A stretch of 64,000 nt of DNA, taken from Olsenella uli. Its GTDB lineage: Bacteria; Actinomycetota; Coriobacteriia; Coriobacteriales; Atopobiaceae. Below are positions 27,678 to 35,382 of this stretch, in pieces; position 1 is the first letter of the stretch; every line of letters begins with the position of its first letter. Location of the stretch: contig NZ_JACJKN010000001.1 in assembly GCF_016900775.1 (NCBI RefSeq), positions 124,001 through 188,000 of the forward strand, given 5' to 3'. Below the pieces are notes generated by a model. It searched no databases, had not been told where the DNA came from, and worked only from the letters and a program-made list of their open reading frames with translations. The position numbers were made by a program, and so were the translations under genes.

Positions 27678-28055
27678 CTACCGGACGAGCAAAACGAGCA
27701 TCTCCACCACGGTTCCCGCCGCAAGAAGGACCACGGCCGCGAAGCAGATGGCCACCTCCCAGGGAAGGCCGACCTCGCGCCAGAACGCGCGCGGGGCGTC
27801 GTCCTCGTTGGGGGACGCGGCGCCGTCTGCCCGCTCGCGCCCGGAGACGAGAAGCCCGCACCCGCCCACGACAAGGCAGAGCGCCCCCGTCACGTAGAGC
27901 AGCCTGCACGCCCAGTCGAGCCCGACCTTCCAGTCAAGCCCGTGGGTGAGGAGGGCAAAGACGAAGGCGACGGCGCCAAGCGCCAGCGCGGCGACGCCCC
28001 CAAGCCGAAGCGACCTCGCCGCGCCCGCAAGCACCCGCCGTGTTTTGTCCCTCAT
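27678..28055 (-). CDS. Small membrane protein, unknown function
   Basis: 125 residues from the ATG at 28055 (purine-rich GGGGGG upstream). Three hydrophobic helices are visible: AALALGAVAFVFALL, LLYVTGALCLVVGGCGLLV and VAICFAAVVLLAAGTVVEML. A short charged loop, including GRERADGAASPNEDD, lies between the second and third. I recognise no family. It lies just upstream of the DUF1846 gene on the same strand, and divergent to the esterase-like gene. Confidence 0.6.
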   Translation of the reverse strand: MRDKTRRVLAGAARSLRLGGVAALALGAVAFVFALLTHGLDWKVGLDWACRLLYVTGALCLVVGGCGLLVSGRERADGAASPNEDDAPRAFWREVGLPWEVAICFAAVVLLAAGTVVEMLVLLVR

Positions 28056-28256
28056 GAGGCCCCCCGTTGTCCTGCGGCCGCTGCCTGCGGCTTCTTGGGT
28101 ATGGAGCATTGTGTTCCAGAAGCGCTCCCGGGCGCAAATCGAGGTCCGCATCGTTTCCATTTGGTACAGGCCTTACGCGCGAAATACACAGGCCGCGCCC
28201 ATAAGCGCTAGAATACGGCTTTGCTTTTGATAGTCCGTGCTCACGGGGGAGTAACT

Positions 28257-29702
28257 ATGGACAAGAAGATGGTCGTTCGTCACAGTGAGATCCTCGGCGA
28301 GGACCTCGATGTCATCGTGTACGGGTCTGCCGGCCAGCCGGTCATGGCGTTCGCGCCGCTCGGGCAGCGCCCGGAGAACCTCGAGGAGGTCGGACTCGTC
28401 GACGAGCTGGCCGACTACCTCGACGCCGGCGTGATCCAGCTCTTCTGCGTCAGCAACGTCGATGGCGAGTCCTGGGGCTCCGACGGCTACGCCGTCGAGC
28501 GCGCCGCCCGCCAGGAGGCCTACTACCAGGCGGTCTGCGAGGAGCTCGTCCCGCTCGTGGCCGAGGTGAGCGGCTCCGACGCGCGCCCGCTGGCGCTCGG
28601 CTTTGACATGGGCGCCACCCACGCCGCGATCTTCGCGCTGCGCCGCCCCGACCTCTTCCAGGGCTGCGTCTGTCTCTCGGGCGTCTACGACGCCAGCCGC
28701 TTCTTTGGCGACTGGATGGACGCCACGCTCTATGACAACACGCCGTGCGCGTTCCTTCCCAACATGCCGACCGACCACCCCTATATCGCGCTCTACAACC
28801 AGCGCCAGCTGCTGTTCTGCTGCGGCCAGGAGCCGAGCGAGGCCGAGAGCCTCCGCACCACGCGCGAGATCGACGCGCAGCTCCAGCGCCTGGGCGTCGA
28901 GGCGTGGTGCGACTACTGGGGCGGCGACGTCTCGCACACCTGGTTCTGGTGGAAGAAGCAGGTGCGCTACTTCATGCCCATCGTGCTCGAGGACGTGGAG
29001 AAGACCACGGCTGCCGAGCGCGAGGCCGCCGCAGCCGCCAAGAAGAAGGCACCTGCCCGCAAGCGCGCCGCAGCCAAGAAGCCGGCGGCGAAGAAGGTTG
29101 CCGAGAAGAGCGTGGAGAAGGTCGCCGAGAAGGACGCTGCGGTGACGGAGGAGAAGCCGGCCGCCAAGAAGCCGGCCGCGACGAAGAAGGCGGCCATCGC
29201 CAAGTCCGCCGCGGCCAAGAAGCCTGCCGCGGAGAAGGCCGCTGCCGCCACGGAGGAGAAGGTCGAGGCCGCCGCGGCCAAGAAGCCGGCCGCCAAGGCC
29301 ACGACCAAGGCCGCTGCCAAGCCGGCCGCCGCGACCAAGGCCACCGCGGAGGACGCGCCCGCCGAGAAGAAGCCCGCCGCCACCAAGAAGGCTGCGGCCA
29401 CCAAGACGACCGCCACCAAGATGACCGCCGCGAAGAAGCCCACGGCCACCAAGACGACTGCCACCAAGACGACTGCCACCAAGACGACTGCTACCAAGAC
29501 GACTGCGGCCAAGACGACCGCTGCCGCCAAGACGACCGCTGCCGCCAAGACGACCGCTGCCGCCAAGACCGCTGCCGCCAAGCCCGCCGCCAAGGCGGCC
29601 GCACCCAAGGCCGAGGCCGCCGAGAAGCCCGCGGCCAAGAAGCCGGCCGCCAAGAGGACGACCCGCTCGGCCGCGAAGAAGCAGGACACGAGCGCCGAGT
29701 AA
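28257..29702 (+). CDS. Esterase-fold protein lacking the catalytic Ser, with a histone-H1-like Lys/Ala tail
   Basis: A 481-residue protein. Residues 1-245 match the PF00756-type esterase fold (QLFCVSNVDGESW, CLSGVYDASRFF, SHTWFWWKKQVRYF). The nucleophile elbow usually reads GxSxG; here it is G115-F-D117-M-G119, so Asp replaces Ser, while His227 is kept. Residues of about 250-481 are a basic, low-complexity tail of Lys/Ala/Pro/Thr repeats (PAAKK, TKTTA) like bacterial H1-like proteins, which bind DNA or RNA. The start has GGGGGAG upstream. The next gene (ATP-grasp) begins right after the stop codon, so the two form an operon. A non-catalytic or scaffold role is inferred. Confidence 0.7.
   Translation: MDKKMVVRHSEILGEDLDVIVYGSAGQPVMAFAPLGQRPENLEEVGLVDELADYLDAGVIQLFCVSNVDGESWGSDGYAVERAARQEAYYQAVCEELVPLVAEVSGSDARPLALGFDMGATHAAIFALRRPDLFQGCVCLSGVYDASRFFGDWMDATLYDNTPCAFLPNMPTDHPYIALYNQRQLLFCCGQEPSEAESLRTTREIDAQLQRLGVEAWCDYWGGDVSHTWFWWKKQVRYFMPIVLEDVEKTTAAEREAAAAAKKKAPARKRAAAKKPAAKKVAEKSVEKVAEKDAAVTEEKPAAKKPAATKKAAIAKSAAAKKPAAEKAAAATEEKVEAAAAKKPAAKATTKAAAKPAAATKATAEDAPAEKKPAATKKAAATKTTATKMTAAKKPTATKTTATKTTATKTTATKTTAAKTTAAAKTTAAAKTTAAAKTAAAKPAAKAAAPKAEAAEKPAAKKPAAKRTTRSAAKKQDTSAE
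29448..29570 (+). repeat. In-frame 15-nt and 18-nt tandem repeats inside the H1-like tail
   Basis: Four 15-nt repeats (ACCAAGACGACTGCC, encoding TKTTA) are followed by three 18-nt repeats (encoding AKTTAA). They are nearly identical at DNA level, so slippage could change tail length between strains without breaking the frame. Confidence 0.85.
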
Positions 29703-30929
29703 ATGAACTTCGTCTTTGCCTCCCCGCAGTTCCCCGAGGTCTACTGGAAGTTCTGCGCCGCGCTCCGCCGCAACGGGGCGCGCGCCCTCGGGATTGGGGA
29801 CACGCCCTACGACGCCCTGGCCCCCGAGGTCAGGGCGTCGCTCGATGAGTACTACTGGGTCTCCGACCTCGGGGACTACGACCAGGTCTTCCGCGCCGTC
29901 GCGTTCTTCTCGTTCAAGTACGGCAAGGTCGACTGGGTGGAGTCCAACAACGAGCACTGGCTCGCCCAGGACGCGCGCCTGCGCGAGGACTTCAACGTCC
30001 GCACAGGCCCGCTCCCGGCCCAGATCGCCGCATGGCAGAGCAAGGCCGCCCAGAAGCCGCTCTATGCCGCCGCCGGGGTCCCCACGGCCCGCCAGACGCG
30101 CCTCACCACCTTCGACGAGACGCGCTGGTTCATCGGGGAGATGGGCCACTTCCCCGTCTTCGCCAAACCGGAGGTCGGCGTGGGGTCGGGCGGGGCGCGC
30201 CTGCTCACGAGTGATGACGACCTTCGCGACCTCATCGCGGACCACGGGGACGTCCCGTATGTGGTCGAGCAGTACGTCGAGGGCGACATCTGCTCCTACG
30301 ACGCCCTTCTCGACAGCCGGGGGGAGCCTCTGCTCGAGAACCAGGAGGAGTTCCCGCCCTCGATGGCCGACGTCGCGCAGCGGCAGCTCGACCTGAGCTA
30401 TCGGTCCCTGCCGACCGTCGACCCGGCGCTCGCCCGGGCGGGCCGGGCGCTCGCGCGCTCCTTCGGCCTTGCGAGCCGCCTCGTGCACATGGAGTTCTTC
30501 CGCCTCGCGCACGACCGCCCCGGCCTGGGCGCCGCGGGCGACTACGTGGGGCTCGAGGTGAACGTCCGCCCGCCCGGGGGCTCGACCCCGGAGATGATCT
30601 GCCAGGCGCACGGCATCGACGTCTACCAGGCATGGGCGGACATGGTGTGCCATGACGAGCTTCGCTGCAAGCCGACGGGCGACCCGGCGGTCTGCGTCTA
30701 TGCCGCCCGAAGGGACGTCCATCGGTACCGTCGCGCGCACGAGGAGATCATGGCGCGCTGGGGGGATGCCATCGTCTCGTGCGGACGCGTCCCCGCCGCG
30801 CTCTCGGATGACCTGGGGGACCAGCAGTACACGGCGCGCTTTGCGACCTCTGGGGAGGCCGACGAGTTTGTGGCGTACGTCCAGGAGAGGAGGCGCTTTG
30901 GCCATGATGGTCCGAAGGGCGAGAAGTGA
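29703..30929 (+). CDS. ATP-grasp family ligase
   Basis: A 408-residue ATP-grasp enzyme resembling carbamoyl-phosphate synthase large-subunit and D-Ala-D-Ala ligase folds. The ATP-binding part includes FAKPEVGVGSGGARLL (about 155-170) and VVEQYVEGDICSYDALL. The metal-binding end is GLEVNVRPPGGSTPEM. It would join a carboxylate to an amine or thiol using ATP; the substrates are unknown. It starts one base after the stop of the esterase-like gene, and the GNAT gene start overlaps its end by 26 bases. The cluster esterase-ATP-grasp-GNAT-flavin protein looks like one operon. Confidence 0.8.
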   Translation: MNFVFASPQFPEVYWKFCAALRRNGARALGIGDTPYDALAPEVRASLDEYYWVSDLGDYDQVFRAVAFFSFKYGKVDWVESNNEHWLAQDARLREDFNVRTGPLPAQIAAWQSKAAQKPLYAAAGVPTARQTRLTTFDETRWFIGEMGHFPVFAKPEVGVGSGGARLLTSDDDLRDLIADHGDVPYVVEQYVEGDICSYDALLDSRGEPLLENQEEFPPSMADVAQRQLDLSYRSLPTVDPALARAGRALARSFGLASRLVHMEFFRLAHDRPGLGAAGDYVGLEVNVRPPGGSTPEMICQAHGIDVYQAWADMVCHDELRCKPTGDPAVCVYAARRDVHRYRRAHEEIMARWGDAIVSCGRVPAALSDDLGDQQYTARFATSGEADEFVAYVQERRRFGHDGPKGEK

Positions 30930-31383
30930 GGACCTGCCCGGCGTGACGAGCCTGCTGCGGCAGGTGCTGGAGGTCCATGCCGCGGGGAGGCCCGACCTCT
31001 TTCGCGCGGGAACCCGCAAGTACACGGACGAGGAGCTGCTGGCGATCTTTGCCGATGACGCCCGCCCGGTCTTCGTGGCCGTGGAGGAGGGGGCGGCGCC
31101 GGGCGAGGTGCTCGGCCATGCGTTCTGCGAGGTCCAGGACTTCCGCTCGAGCAACAACATGCAGCCCATCCTTTCGCTCTACGTGGACGACATCTGCGTG
31201 GACGAGCGGGCCCGCGGGCGGCGCGTGGGGACGGCGCTCTATCGGCGTGTCGTCGAGCACGCGCGCGAGCTCGGGTGCCACAACCTGACGCTCAACGTGT
31301 GGTCGTGCAACCCCGGGGCGCGCGCGTTCTACGACGCGATGGGCCTCGTTCCGCAGAAGACGTGCCTGGAGCAGGTGCTATGA
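30904..31383 (+). CDS. GNAT-family N-acetyltransferase
   Basis: A 159-residue acetyl-CoA-dependent acetyltransferase. The acetyl-CoA loop is VDERARGRRVGTALYRR, followed by the ELGCHNLTLNVWSCNPGARAFYDAMGL motif B region. The start is either of two adjacent ATG codons (30904, 30907), 10-13 nt after AGAGGAGG inside the ATP-grasp gene. It overlaps the next gene by ATGA. The substrate is not predictable; it could modify the product or a partner of the ATP-grasp enzyme. Confidence 0.85.
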   Translation: MMVRRARSEDLPGVTSLLRQVLEVHAAGRPDLFRAGTRKYTDEELLAIFADDARPVFVAVEEGAAPGEVLGHAFCEVQDFRSSNNMQPILSLYVDDICVDERARGRRVGTALYRRVVEHARELGCHNLTLNVWSCNPGARAFYDAMGLVPQKTCLEQVL

Positions 31384-31883
31384 CGGCACCGCGGGCGATG
31401 CGGCGCGCCCACCGCGAGGTGACGGACCTGGCTGAGCTGAGGTCGATCGTTGATAGGGCGCAGGTCCTGCACGTCGGCTCCGCGGACGACGAGGGCCCCT
31501 TCGTCGTGCCCATGAGCTTTGGCTACGAGGTGCTAGGCGAGAAGGACGACGAGCCGCGCTGGGTCTTCTGGATGCACTCGGCGGGCGAGGGGCGCAAGGC
31601 TGAGGCGTGGGATGCCGACCCCGTGGTGGCGCTCGAGCTCGACGTGCCCGCGGGCGTGATCGAGGGCGACTTCGCCTGCGCGTACTCGTATGCGTATGAG
31701 AGCGTCATGGCGGTCGGCGGCATTGCGCGCGTGCGCGACGCGGGCGAGAAGGTGCACGGTCTTGCGTGCATCATGGACCACATGGCCCCCGGCGCGCCCG
31801 TCTCATTCTCCGAGCCGGCGCTCGAGCGCGTGGCCGTGTGGCGCGTCGAGATCTCGCACCTCACGGGCAAGCGCCGGGCCTGA
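31380..31883 (+). CDS. Pyridoxamine 5'-phosphate oxidase-like flavoprotein (Nim-like)
   Basis: A 167-residue split-barrel flavin protein. VLHVGSADDEGPFVVPMSFGYE and WVFWMHSAGEGRKAEAW match the family that includes NimA nitroimidazole reductases; SYAYESVMAVGGIARV continues the barrel, and VWRVEISHLTGKRR is the usual end. The likely cofactor is FMN or another flavin. Start by ATGA overlap with the GNAT gene; an alternative ATG at 31398 is possible. Resistance function should not be assumed from similarity alone. Confidence 0.8.
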   Translation: MTAPRAMRRAHREVTDLAELRSIVDRAQVLHVGSADDEGPFVVPMSFGYEVLGEKDDEPRWVFWMHSAGEGRKAEAWDADPVVALELDVPAGVIEGDFACAYSYAYESVMAVGGIARVRDAGEKVHGLACIMDHMAPGAPVSFSEPALERVAVWRVEISHLTGKRRA

Positions 31884-31962
31884 CAGGGGCGACCTGACAA
31901 AGGTGACAGGGTCGTTTGTCATGATGACAAACGACCCTGTCACCTTTGTCAGGTCGCCCCTG
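31884..31962. repeat. Class I palindrome, family P1, copy 4
   Basis: 39-bp arms (31884-31922 and 31924-31962) with a single-base loop, the longest of the family. It begins at the base after the Nim-like TGA stop and ends four bases before the cysE stop, filling the whole convergent gap. Confidence 0.92.
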
Positions 31963-31966
31963 CGTG

Positions 31967-32617
31967 CTACTTCTCCACGAGCCAGCTCTTGCCGGAGTCG
32001 TCGGTGACGCAGACCACGTCGTCGAAGAGGGGGCACTCGCGCGTGCGCACCACGCGGGCGGGGTTGCCCACGACGGTGGTGTGGGGCGGGACGTCGTCCA
32101 CCACCACAGACCCCGCGCCCACGCGGGCGCCGTCGCCCACCGTGATGGTGCCGAGGAGGATGGACCCGGCCCCGACGAGCACGTTGTTGCCTAGGGTGGG
32201 GTGGCGCTTGCCGCCGTGCTTGCCGGTCATGCCGAGGGTGGCGCCGTGGTACATGAGGCAGTCGTCCCCGATGACGGCGGTCCCGCCGATGACCACGCCC
32301 ACGCCGTGGTCGATGGTGAAGCGCCGGCCGATCTGGGCGGCGGGGTGAATCTCGGCCCCGTACCTGATGCGGGAGCGCGTGGCGAGCCAGAGCGCGAGCG
32401 AGCGGTGCCCACGCTCGTAGAGCCAGTGCTGGACGCGATAGGCGCGCACGATCCGATAGCCTGCCGAGAAGCGCGTGATGTCGGAGACGCTCTCCGCGGA
32501 CGGGTCGCGCGCGAAGGCGGCCTGGGCGTCCTCGCGAATCATGGCGCGCAGCCCAAGCCGCGCGTTCTTCTCGCCCTGCGCCGGGCTGCTCGCGGTGGCC
32601 ATGGCGACGGCGTCCAT
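31967..32617 (-). CDS. cysE: Serine O-acetyltransferase
   Basis: Makes O-acetylserine from serine and acetyl-CoA for cysteine synthesis. 216 residues, the short CysE/EpsC type. The N-terminal helices contain EDAQAAFARDPSAESVSD. The left-handed beta-helix follows, with GRRFTIDHGVGVVIGGTAVIG, MYHGATLG, GKRHPTLGNNVLVGAG and VVGNPARVV. It overlaps cysK by one base (TGATG), so the two are coupled and may form the cysteine synthase complex. The exact start between 32538 and 32617 is uncertain because the first 25 residues are not conserved. Confidence 0.92.
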   Translation of the reverse strand: MDAVAMATASSPAQGEKNARLGLRAMIREDAQAAFARDPSAESVSDITRFSAGYRIVRAYRVQHWLYERGHRSLALWLATRSRIRYGAEIHPAAQIGRRFTIDHGVGVVIGGTAVIGDDCLMYHGATLGMTGKHGGKRHPTLGNNVLVGAGSILLGTITVGDGARVGAGSVVVDDVPPHTTVVGNPARVVRTRECPLFDDVVCVTDDSGKSWLVEK

Positions 32618-33528
32618 CAGAGGTCCATCGAGAGGTAGCGCTCGCCCGTGTCGGGCAGGACGGCGACGATCGTCTTGCCCTCCATGCCCGGGCGCTCGGC
32701 GAGCGAGAGGGCGGCCGCGACGGCCGCGCCCGAGGAGATGCCCACGAGGATTCCGAGCTCGCCGGCGAGCCGCTTCATCGTGGCGACGGCGTCGTCGGAG
32801 GCCACGGGCACGATCTCGTCCACGACGGAGCGGTCGAAGTTGCCGGGCACGAAGTTGGCGCCGATGCCCTGGATCTTGTGGGGTCCGGCCGCGCCGCCGG
32901 CGAGCACCTGCGACTCGGCGGGCTCCACGGCGACGGCGCGCACCTCGGGGTTCTTCTCCTTGAGGAAGCGCGCGGAGCCGGAGATGGTGCCGCCCGTGCC
33001 CACGCCGGCCACGAGGACGTCGATGGAGCCCTCGGTGTCCGCCCAGATCTCGGGGCCGGTGGTCTCGTAGTGCGCGCGCGGGTTGGCGGGGTTGTCGAAC
33101 TGTCCCGCGATGATCGAGTTGGGGGTGGCCGCCGCGAGCTCCTCGGCCCGGGCGACGGCGCCCGCCATGCCCTCTGTGCCGGGCGTGAGCACGACCTCGG
33201 CACCGTAGGCCGCGGCGAGGCGGCGGCGCTCGACGCTCATGGTCTCGGGCATGGTGAGGATGAGGCGGTAGCCGCGGGCGGCGGCGACCATGGCGAGGCC
33301 GACGCCGGTGTTGCCGCTCGTGGGCTCGATGATGGTGCCCCCGGGGGCGAGGCGTCCCTCGCGCTCCGCGGCGTCGACCATGGCGCGGGCGACGCGGTCC
33401 TTCGCGGAGCCGCCGGGGTTGGCGGCCTCGAGCTTTCCGAGGATGGTGGCAGGGCTGCTGGTGAGGTCGGAGAGGTCCACCAGGGGGGTGGAGCCAACGA
33501 GGGCCTCGACGGTGCGCGCGTGACGCAT
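32617..33528 (-). CDS. cysK: Cysteine synthase (O-acetylserine sulfhydrylase)
   Basis: PLP enzyme that makes cysteine from O-acetylserine and sulfide. 303 residues from the ATG at 33528, with AAAGGAGG upstream. PLP lysine is K43 in NPGGSAKDR. TSGNTG lies at 70-75, GVGTGGTISG forms the phosphate loop, and ILVGISSGAAVAAAL is the C-terminal motif. It leads the cysK-cysE operon. Nothing resembling a T-box or other known riboswitch is visible in the 115-nt leader. Confidence 0.95.
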   Translation of the reverse strand: MRHARTVEALVGSTPLVDLSDLTSSPATILGKLEAANPGGSAKDRVARAMVDAAEREGRLAPGGTIIEPTSGNTGVGLAMVAAARGYRLILTMPETMSVERRRLAAAYGAEVVLTPGTEGMAGAVARAEELAAATPNSIIAGQFDNPANPRAHYETTGPEIWADTEGSIDVLVAGVGTGGTISGSARFLKEKNPEVRAVAVEPAESQVLAGGAAGPHKIQGIGANFVPGNFDRSVVDEIVPVASDDAVATMKRLAGELGILVGISSGAAVAAALSLAERPGMEGKTIVAVLPDTGERYLSMDL

Positions 33529-33644
33529 GGGTGCCTCCTTTGGTATGTGTGCTGGCCGCGAGGTGGTCGCTGCGGCGACGCTCGCTGACGATAGGGTGGC
33601 ACGTATAACCCCTGCGCGCAAGTAGGAATTACGGGGTCGAAACA

Positions 33645-33674
33645 TGCCTAAAAGGGGACAGGCCCTTTTAGGCA
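33645..33674. repeat. Class I palindrome, family P2, shortened copy 2
   Basis: 12-bp arms (TGCCTAAAAGGG and complement) with a 6-nt loop. It ends one base before the pth2 stop at 33676. It is a shortened form of the family P2 hairpin. Confidence 0.85.
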
Positions 33675-33675
33675 A

Positions 33676-34110
33676 CTAGTAGAGCGGGAGCTCGCCGGTC
33701 AGGGGGTCGATCGTCTCGGCGGGAAGCGGCTCGAAGGCGAGGCAGGTGTAGGTGGGCTCCCCATGGAACTCGGTGTGTCCGGCGTCGCGCACGAGCGCCA
33801 CCGCAAGGCCGAGCTCGCGCCCGCGCGCGGCGAGGTCGAGCAGCGCCTCCTCGGAGTCCACGTAGACGCAGACCTTGGCCACCCCGGCGTCGAACCAGTC
33901 CGTGAGCGGGGAGCGGTCCGCCTCGTCATGCTCGAGCCACGCCCAGGCGTCCGTCGCGCGGAGCTGCCCCGCGCGGCCCTCGCGCACGAGCGCCATGAGG
34001 GTGGCCTCCACGCACGCGTGGCCCGCCTGCGCGGCAATCTTGCCCTTGCGCATCTTGAGGTCGCGGCGCATGACGATCATCTGCTTCGAGAGGTAGCTGC
34101 TGGACGGCAT
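33676..34110 (-). CDS. pth2: Peptidyl-tRNA hydrolase, Pth2 family
   Basis: Releases tRNA from peptidyl-tRNA. This is the Pth2 fold typical of archaea and eukaryotes, unlike the Pth1 of most bacteria. 144 residues. The signature is KQMIVMRRDLKMRKGKIAAQAGHACVEA region: conserved Lys, then GKIAAQAGHA. VCVYVDSEEALLDLA and ALVRDAGHTEF follow. A separate Pth1 may exist elsewhere; this could be a second enzyme. It is a single gene between the CDF transporter and a P2 hairpin. Confidence 0.9.
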   Translation of the reverse strand: MPSSSYLSKQMIVMRRDLKMRKGKIAAQAGHACVEATLMALVREGRAGQLRATDAWAWLEHDEADRSPLTDWFDAGVAKVCVYVDSEEALLDLAARGRELGLAVALVRDAGHTEFHGEPTYTCLAFEPLPAETIDPLTGELPLY

Positions 34111-34154
34111 GGGGCTCCAATCTGTACGGGGCGAGACAGTGGGGGCGGGCGCGC

Positions 34155-35333
34155 CTACTGCCGGGAGGAGACGTAGGACTCGTCGACGGTGATCTTGCAG
34201 ATGGCGCGCGGGTAGCGCTCGCGCACGAGCTCGGAGATGCGGGCGCGCAGCTCGGAGGCCGAAAGCGCGCAGTCGGCGGGCCGCACGCAGTCGAAGATCA
34301 CGTTGGTGTGCGTGGGGCCGGGCACGCAGCGCAGGTCATGGATGGAGAGCCGCCGGTCGATGTCCTTCACGGCGAGGTCGATCCAGTGGCGCATGTCGCG
34401 CACCTTGGGGTCGTTGGTGACGATGGGGTCGTAGTGGAGCGTCATCACGAGCCCCTCGTCGTCCTTGAAGTCCTGCTCGATGTTGTCGAGCAGGTCGTGC
34501 TGGTCGAGCGGGTTGCCCTCGGCGGCCATCTCCACGTGCGCGCTCGCGAACTGCCGGCCGGGGCCGTAGTCGTGCACCATGAGGTCGTGCGTCCCGAGCA
34601 CGCCGGGGTAGCTCATGATCTTGGAGCGGATGTGCTCGACGTAGACCGGGTCGGGGACCTTGCCCAGAAGCGGGCTCACGGCCTCGCGCACGAGGCCCAC
34701 GCCGCTCCAGAGGATGAAGCCGCCCACGGCCAGGCCCGCCCAGCCGTCGAGGTCCACGCCGGTGAGCTGGGAGACGACGGCGGAGGCGAGGACCGCCGCC
34801 GTGGCGATGACGTCGTTTCTCGAGTCCACGGCCGTGGCCTCGAGGGTCTCCGATGAGATGGTGCGCCCAAGGCGCCGGTTGAACGCGGCCATCCAGAGCT
34901 TGACCGCCATGGACAGGACGAGCACCGCCACGACGGCCGGCCCGAACTCGGTGGGCTCGGGGTGCGCGATCTTGTTGGCCGAGCTCATGACGAGGTTGAT
35001 GCCGATGGCGCACACGAGCACCGCCACGACGAGCCCGGCGAGGTACTCGTAGCGCCCGTGGCCGTAGGGGTGGTCCTCGTCGGCGGGGCGGCTCGCGAGC
35101 TTGAAGCCGAGCAGGCTCACCACGTTGCTCGAGGCGTCGGAGAGGTTGTTGACGGCGTCGGCCACGATGGAGACCGAGCCCGCCACCACGCCGACGGCGC
35201 CCTTGCCCAGGCAGAGCAGGGCGTTGCAGACGATGCAGGTGACGCTCGCCACGAGCCCGTAGCGCGTGCGGACCGTCGGGTCCCCCGTGTCCTCAGCGTT
35301 AGGGACAAACGTCCGTATCAGCCAGCCCGTCAT
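34155..35333 (-). CDS. Cation diffusion facilitator (CDF) family metal transporter
   Basis: Proton-coupled efflux of a divalent metal such as Zn, Mn, Fe or Co. 392 residues from the ATG at 35333, with GGGGGGATTGG upstream. Six predicted membrane helices span about 30-230. The transport-site acidic residues are in SIVADAVNNLSDASSN and TAVDSRNDVIATAAV. The histidine-bearing EDHPYGHGRYEY is typical. The cytoplasmic domain follows, with GTHDLMVHDYGPGRQFASAHVE. The C-terminal extension beyond about 300 is longer than in FieF. A TATACT -10 box at 35370-35375 precedes it. Confidence 0.9.
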   Translation of the reverse strand: MTGWLIRTFVPNAEDTGDPTVRTRYGLVASVTCIVCNALLCLGKGAVGVVAGSVSIVADAVNNLSDASSNVVSLLGFKLASRPADEDHPYGHGRYEYLAGLVVAVLVCAIGINLVMSSANKIAHPEPTEFGPAVVAVLVLSMAVKLWMAAFNRRLGRTISSETLEATAVDSRNDVIATAAVLASAVVSQLTGVDLDGWAGLAVGGFILWSGVGLVREAVSPLLGKVPDPVYVEHIRSKIMSYPGVLGTHDLMVHDYGPGRQFASAHVEMAAEGNPLDQHDLLDNIEQDFKDDEGLVMTLHYDPIVTNDPKVRDMRHWIDLAVKDIDRRLSIHDLRCVPGPTHTNVIFDCVRPADCALSASELRARISELVRERYPRAICKITVDESYVSSRQ

Positions 35334-35382
35334 GCCAATCCCCCCTGCCCATCTGCTCGGCAAGGGAGAAGTATACCCAGAT

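Noticed and set aside
28173-31169. Long antisense reading frame opposite the esterase-like and ATP-grasp genes
   Set aside because: Third-position GC bias keeps antisense frames open here. The translation is low-complexity Gly/Leu/Arg with no family, and the sense genes have clear domains and ribosome sites.
33529-33640. T-box or SAM riboswitch before cysK
   Set aside because: No T-box sequence, specifier loop or SAM core is visible in the short leader.
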